A stretch of 33,015 nt of DNA from Halolamina rubra (GTDB lineage Archaea; Halobacteriota; Halobacteria; Halobacteriales; Haloferacaceae): assembly GCF_000739555.1 (NCBI RefSeq), contig NZ_BBJN01000038.1, forward strand, positions 1 to 33,015. Reading direction: 5' to 3'. Position numbers and translations under genes: made by a program. Below, one piece after another: positions 31,379-33,015 of the stretch; within the stretch, counting starts at the first letter, position 1; every line of letters begins with the position of its first letter. The notes beneath the pieces are model-generated. The model ran no database searches. It was not told the origin of the DNA and was given only the letters and a program-made list of their open reading frames with translations.

Positions 31379-31477
31379 GGCTGACCGGAACAGCCACCGA
31401 CGGCGACTTAACTATTTCCCACCAGACTGGTAGGTCTGATAACGCCCCCAGCGCCGCGCGAACTGGCTGCCGGGCGC

Positions 31478-31927
31478 CTACGGCCTGGTTCTCGCCTCCC
31501 GGCGGGCGCCGATGCGCTCCGGGACGAACCGGTAGAACTCGAACGACACCGTCTCGAGCGGCTGGTCGAAGATGTCGACGTACTGGATGTCGACGTTGCC
31601 GAGCCCCTCGAGCGTCTCGAGCGCGATCGAGTCCTTCTCGGTCGGCTCCAGTCGCCCCTCGGCGACGACGCTCTGCCAGCGGTCCGCCGGCCGGTCGTAC
31701 GTCACGAACGTCGCCGGCCGGTCGTCGAGCTCGCCCTTCTCGCTGTCGGCATCGGCCGCGAGCCGGAAGTAGAACGTACCGGTCGAGCGGTCGTAGCCGT
31801 AGGACACGGGGACCGAGTACGGCGACTCGCCACTGGCAGTGCTCAGCGAGAGGACGCCCGTGCCACCGGCTCCGAGGAACGCGTCCCGTTCGGCCTCGTC
31901 CATCTCGTTCGGGTGCTCGGCACTCAT
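31478..31927 (-). CDS. Pyridoxamine 5'-phosphate oxidase-fold flavoprotein (paralogue)
   Basis: This 149-residue protein is of the same family as the product of 3204-3659. Shared blocks are EMDEAERDAFLGAGGTGVLSL, SPYSVPVSYGYDRSTGTFYFRLA, DSEKGEL, ATFVTYDRPADRWQSVVAEGRL and a C-terminal FEFYRFVPERIGAR. It should bind a flavin or deazaflavin in a dimeric split barrel; the substrate is unknown. The start is the ATG at 31927. Upstream (31928-32089) no gene or clear promoter box is visible except a GATAAGG near 31951-31957 on the plus strand. Confidence 0.85.
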   Translation of the reverse strand: MSAEHPNEMDEAERDAFLGAGGTGVLSLSTASGESPYSVPVSYGYDRSTGTFYFRLAADADSEKGELDDRPATFVTYDRPADRWQSVVAEGRLEPTEKDSIALETLEGLGNVDIQYVDIFDQPLETVSFEFYRFVPERIGARREARTRP

Positions 31928-32089
31928 ACGGACCTGTACGGGAGCCGAGGTGATAAGGAGACGCCCGCGTTCACGGCTCCCGGGCGGGCTGCAGTACCCT
32001 CTCGGTCGCGAGCTGGTAGCCAGCCGGTCGCGACTCGGTCGGTGGGACCGAGCTGTCTCCCCTGCGAGGAGGGAGCCGGTGACCCGGCC

Positions 32090-33015
32090 TCAGACGTGCT
32101 CGTCGAGGAACTCCACCACCGCCGAGTACGCCTCGATGCGGTTCTCCAGCTTCGAGAACCCGTGGCCCTCGTCGGGGAAGATCAGCTTGCGGACGGGAAC
32201 GCCCTGGTCCCGAACGTCGTCGACGATCTGTTCGGCCTCGCTCACGGGCACGCGCGGGTCGTTCTCGCCGTGGAGCACGAACAGCGGCGCCGTGATGTTC
32301 TCGATGTTGTTCGTCGGCGAGATCTCCTGCAGGAACTCCCGGTCCTCGTCGAGACTGCCGTACTCCGCCTCGCGGAGGGAGCGCCGCCAGTCGCTGGTGT
32401 TCTCGAGGAACGTGACGAAGTTCGCGATGCCGACCACGTCGACGCCCGCGGCCCAGAGGTCGGGGTACTCCGTCAGCGCCGAGAGCACCATGAACCCGCC
32501 GTAGGAGCCGCCGTAGGCGACGATGCGGTCGGCGTCGGCGTCGGGGTGGTCCTGCAGCCACTCGACGCCGGCTTTCAGATCCTTCACCGAGTCCATCCGG
32601 TTGCGCACGTCGTCGAGGCTGGCGTACTCCTTCCCGTACCCCGAGGAGCCCCGGACGTTCGGCTCGAACACCGCGTACCCGTTGTTGAGGAAGTACTGCT
32701 TCACCGCGCGGAACGAGGGGCGGCGCTGGCTCTCCGGCCCGCCGTGGATGTCGACGATCCGGGCAGTTCGCCGTCGGCGTCCTCCGGAACCGAGAAGAAG
32801 CCGGGGATCTCCCGGCCGTCGAAGCTGGGCACGTGGACCAGCTGGGGCTCGACGAACGTCTCGCGGGGGATGCCCGCGGTGGCGGCGTCGGTCCAGCGCG
32901 CCGCCTCGCCGGCTGGCACGTCGCCGACGTGGACGTTGGTGTTGTCGGTGCTCGCGGTGACGGTGAGCGCGTAGCGGTCGCCGTCGGGCCCCCACTCGAC
33001 GCCGGCGACGACGCC
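32090..33015 (-). pseudogene. S9 family prolyl oligopeptidase, partial and frameshifted
   Basis: The gene enters from the right edge of the window, so its beta-propeller N-terminus is outside. The first visible frame reads VEWGPDGDRYALTVTAS and continues to VPSFDGREIPGFFSVPEDADGELP. It then turns to nonsense. The next frame picks up RIVDIHGGPESQRRPSFRAVKQYFLNNGYAVFEPNVRGSSGYGK. One base is missing around 32759-32763 (CCC for CCCC on the minus strand). The catalytic domain is otherwise complete: nucleophile Ser in YGGSYGGFMVL, Asp in LHGENDPRVP, His in PDEGHGFSKLENR, and end VVEFLDEHV. Such enzymes cleave oligopeptides, often acylated or after proline. It is either truly broken or carries a sequencing error. 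Confidence 0.85.

Overview
The window comes from a haloarchaeon (class Halobacteria). The DNA is very GC-rich, the encoded proteins are strongly acidic, and secreted proteins carry twin-arginine signals. The gene set is typical of the group: a fused-type PorA with PorB, halocyanin, HTH-10 and ArsR-like regulators, MTH865, DUF371, DUF373, archaeal-type ProRS and the beta-CASP factor FttA/aCPSF1. Many genes appear leaderless, with an AT-rich box about 26-31 nt before the start codon. It looks like ordinary chromosome. No tRNA, rRNA, CRISPR array or intact insertion sequence was seen.

Layout. Positions 1-3.8 kb hold the tip of a probable acyl-CoA synthetase gene, the large subunit of a B12-dependent acyl-CoA mutase, two regulators, a PNPOx-fold flavoprotein and a 45-residue zinc ribbon. 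Positions 3.8-5.9 kb hold a divergent pair, an M42 peptidase and MTH865, each followed by hairpin repeats of one family, and then a 47-residue membrane protein. Positions 6-11.2 kb hold a glycosyltransferase, a halocyanin, a small FAD oxidoreductase and the 2-oxoacid:ferredoxin oxidoreductase porAB. Positions 11.3-18.3 kb hold a Tat-exported subtilisin, a frameshifted geranylgeranyl reductase, a membrane protein, a frameshifted DUF373 gene, SppA and a coiled-coil protein. Positions 18.5-24.4 kb are informational: DUF371, endonuclease III, FttA, a Nudix hydrolase and ProRS. Positions 24.4-33 kb hold an SMR exporter, a CinA-like protein, a sugar-epimerase-like SDR, a lipoprotein, meaB with the B12-binding mutase subunit, small membrane proteins, a second PNPOx protein and a broken S9 peptidase running off the end.

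How genes work together. The catalytic mutase subunit (134-1834), the B12-binding subunit (28316-28732) and the MeaB chaperone GTPase (27246-28319) should form one adenosylcobalamin mutase system, although they lie about 26 kb apart. The catalytic subunit carries Phe89 and Gln207, where true methylmalonyl-CoA mutases have Tyr and Arg, so its substrate is in doubt. PorAB makes or uses reduced ferredoxin. The FAD oxidoreductase divergent from it could exchange electrons with that pool.

Most unusual signals: (1) a repeat family with a period of 70-71 nt. Its 8-bp hairpins differ in sequence but keep perfect pairing, have a CTCCGG/T-type loop and stand a fixed 12 nt from a GCCGCAGTCGTGT box. It lies just after the stop codons of both the M42 and the MTH865 gene. 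(2) A 32-bp exact direct copy of the last codons of fttA, about 200 bp beyond the gene and separated from it by a hairpin-rich insert, like a decayed integration site. (3) Three genes each broken by an apparent loss of one G/C base, which may be sequencing error.
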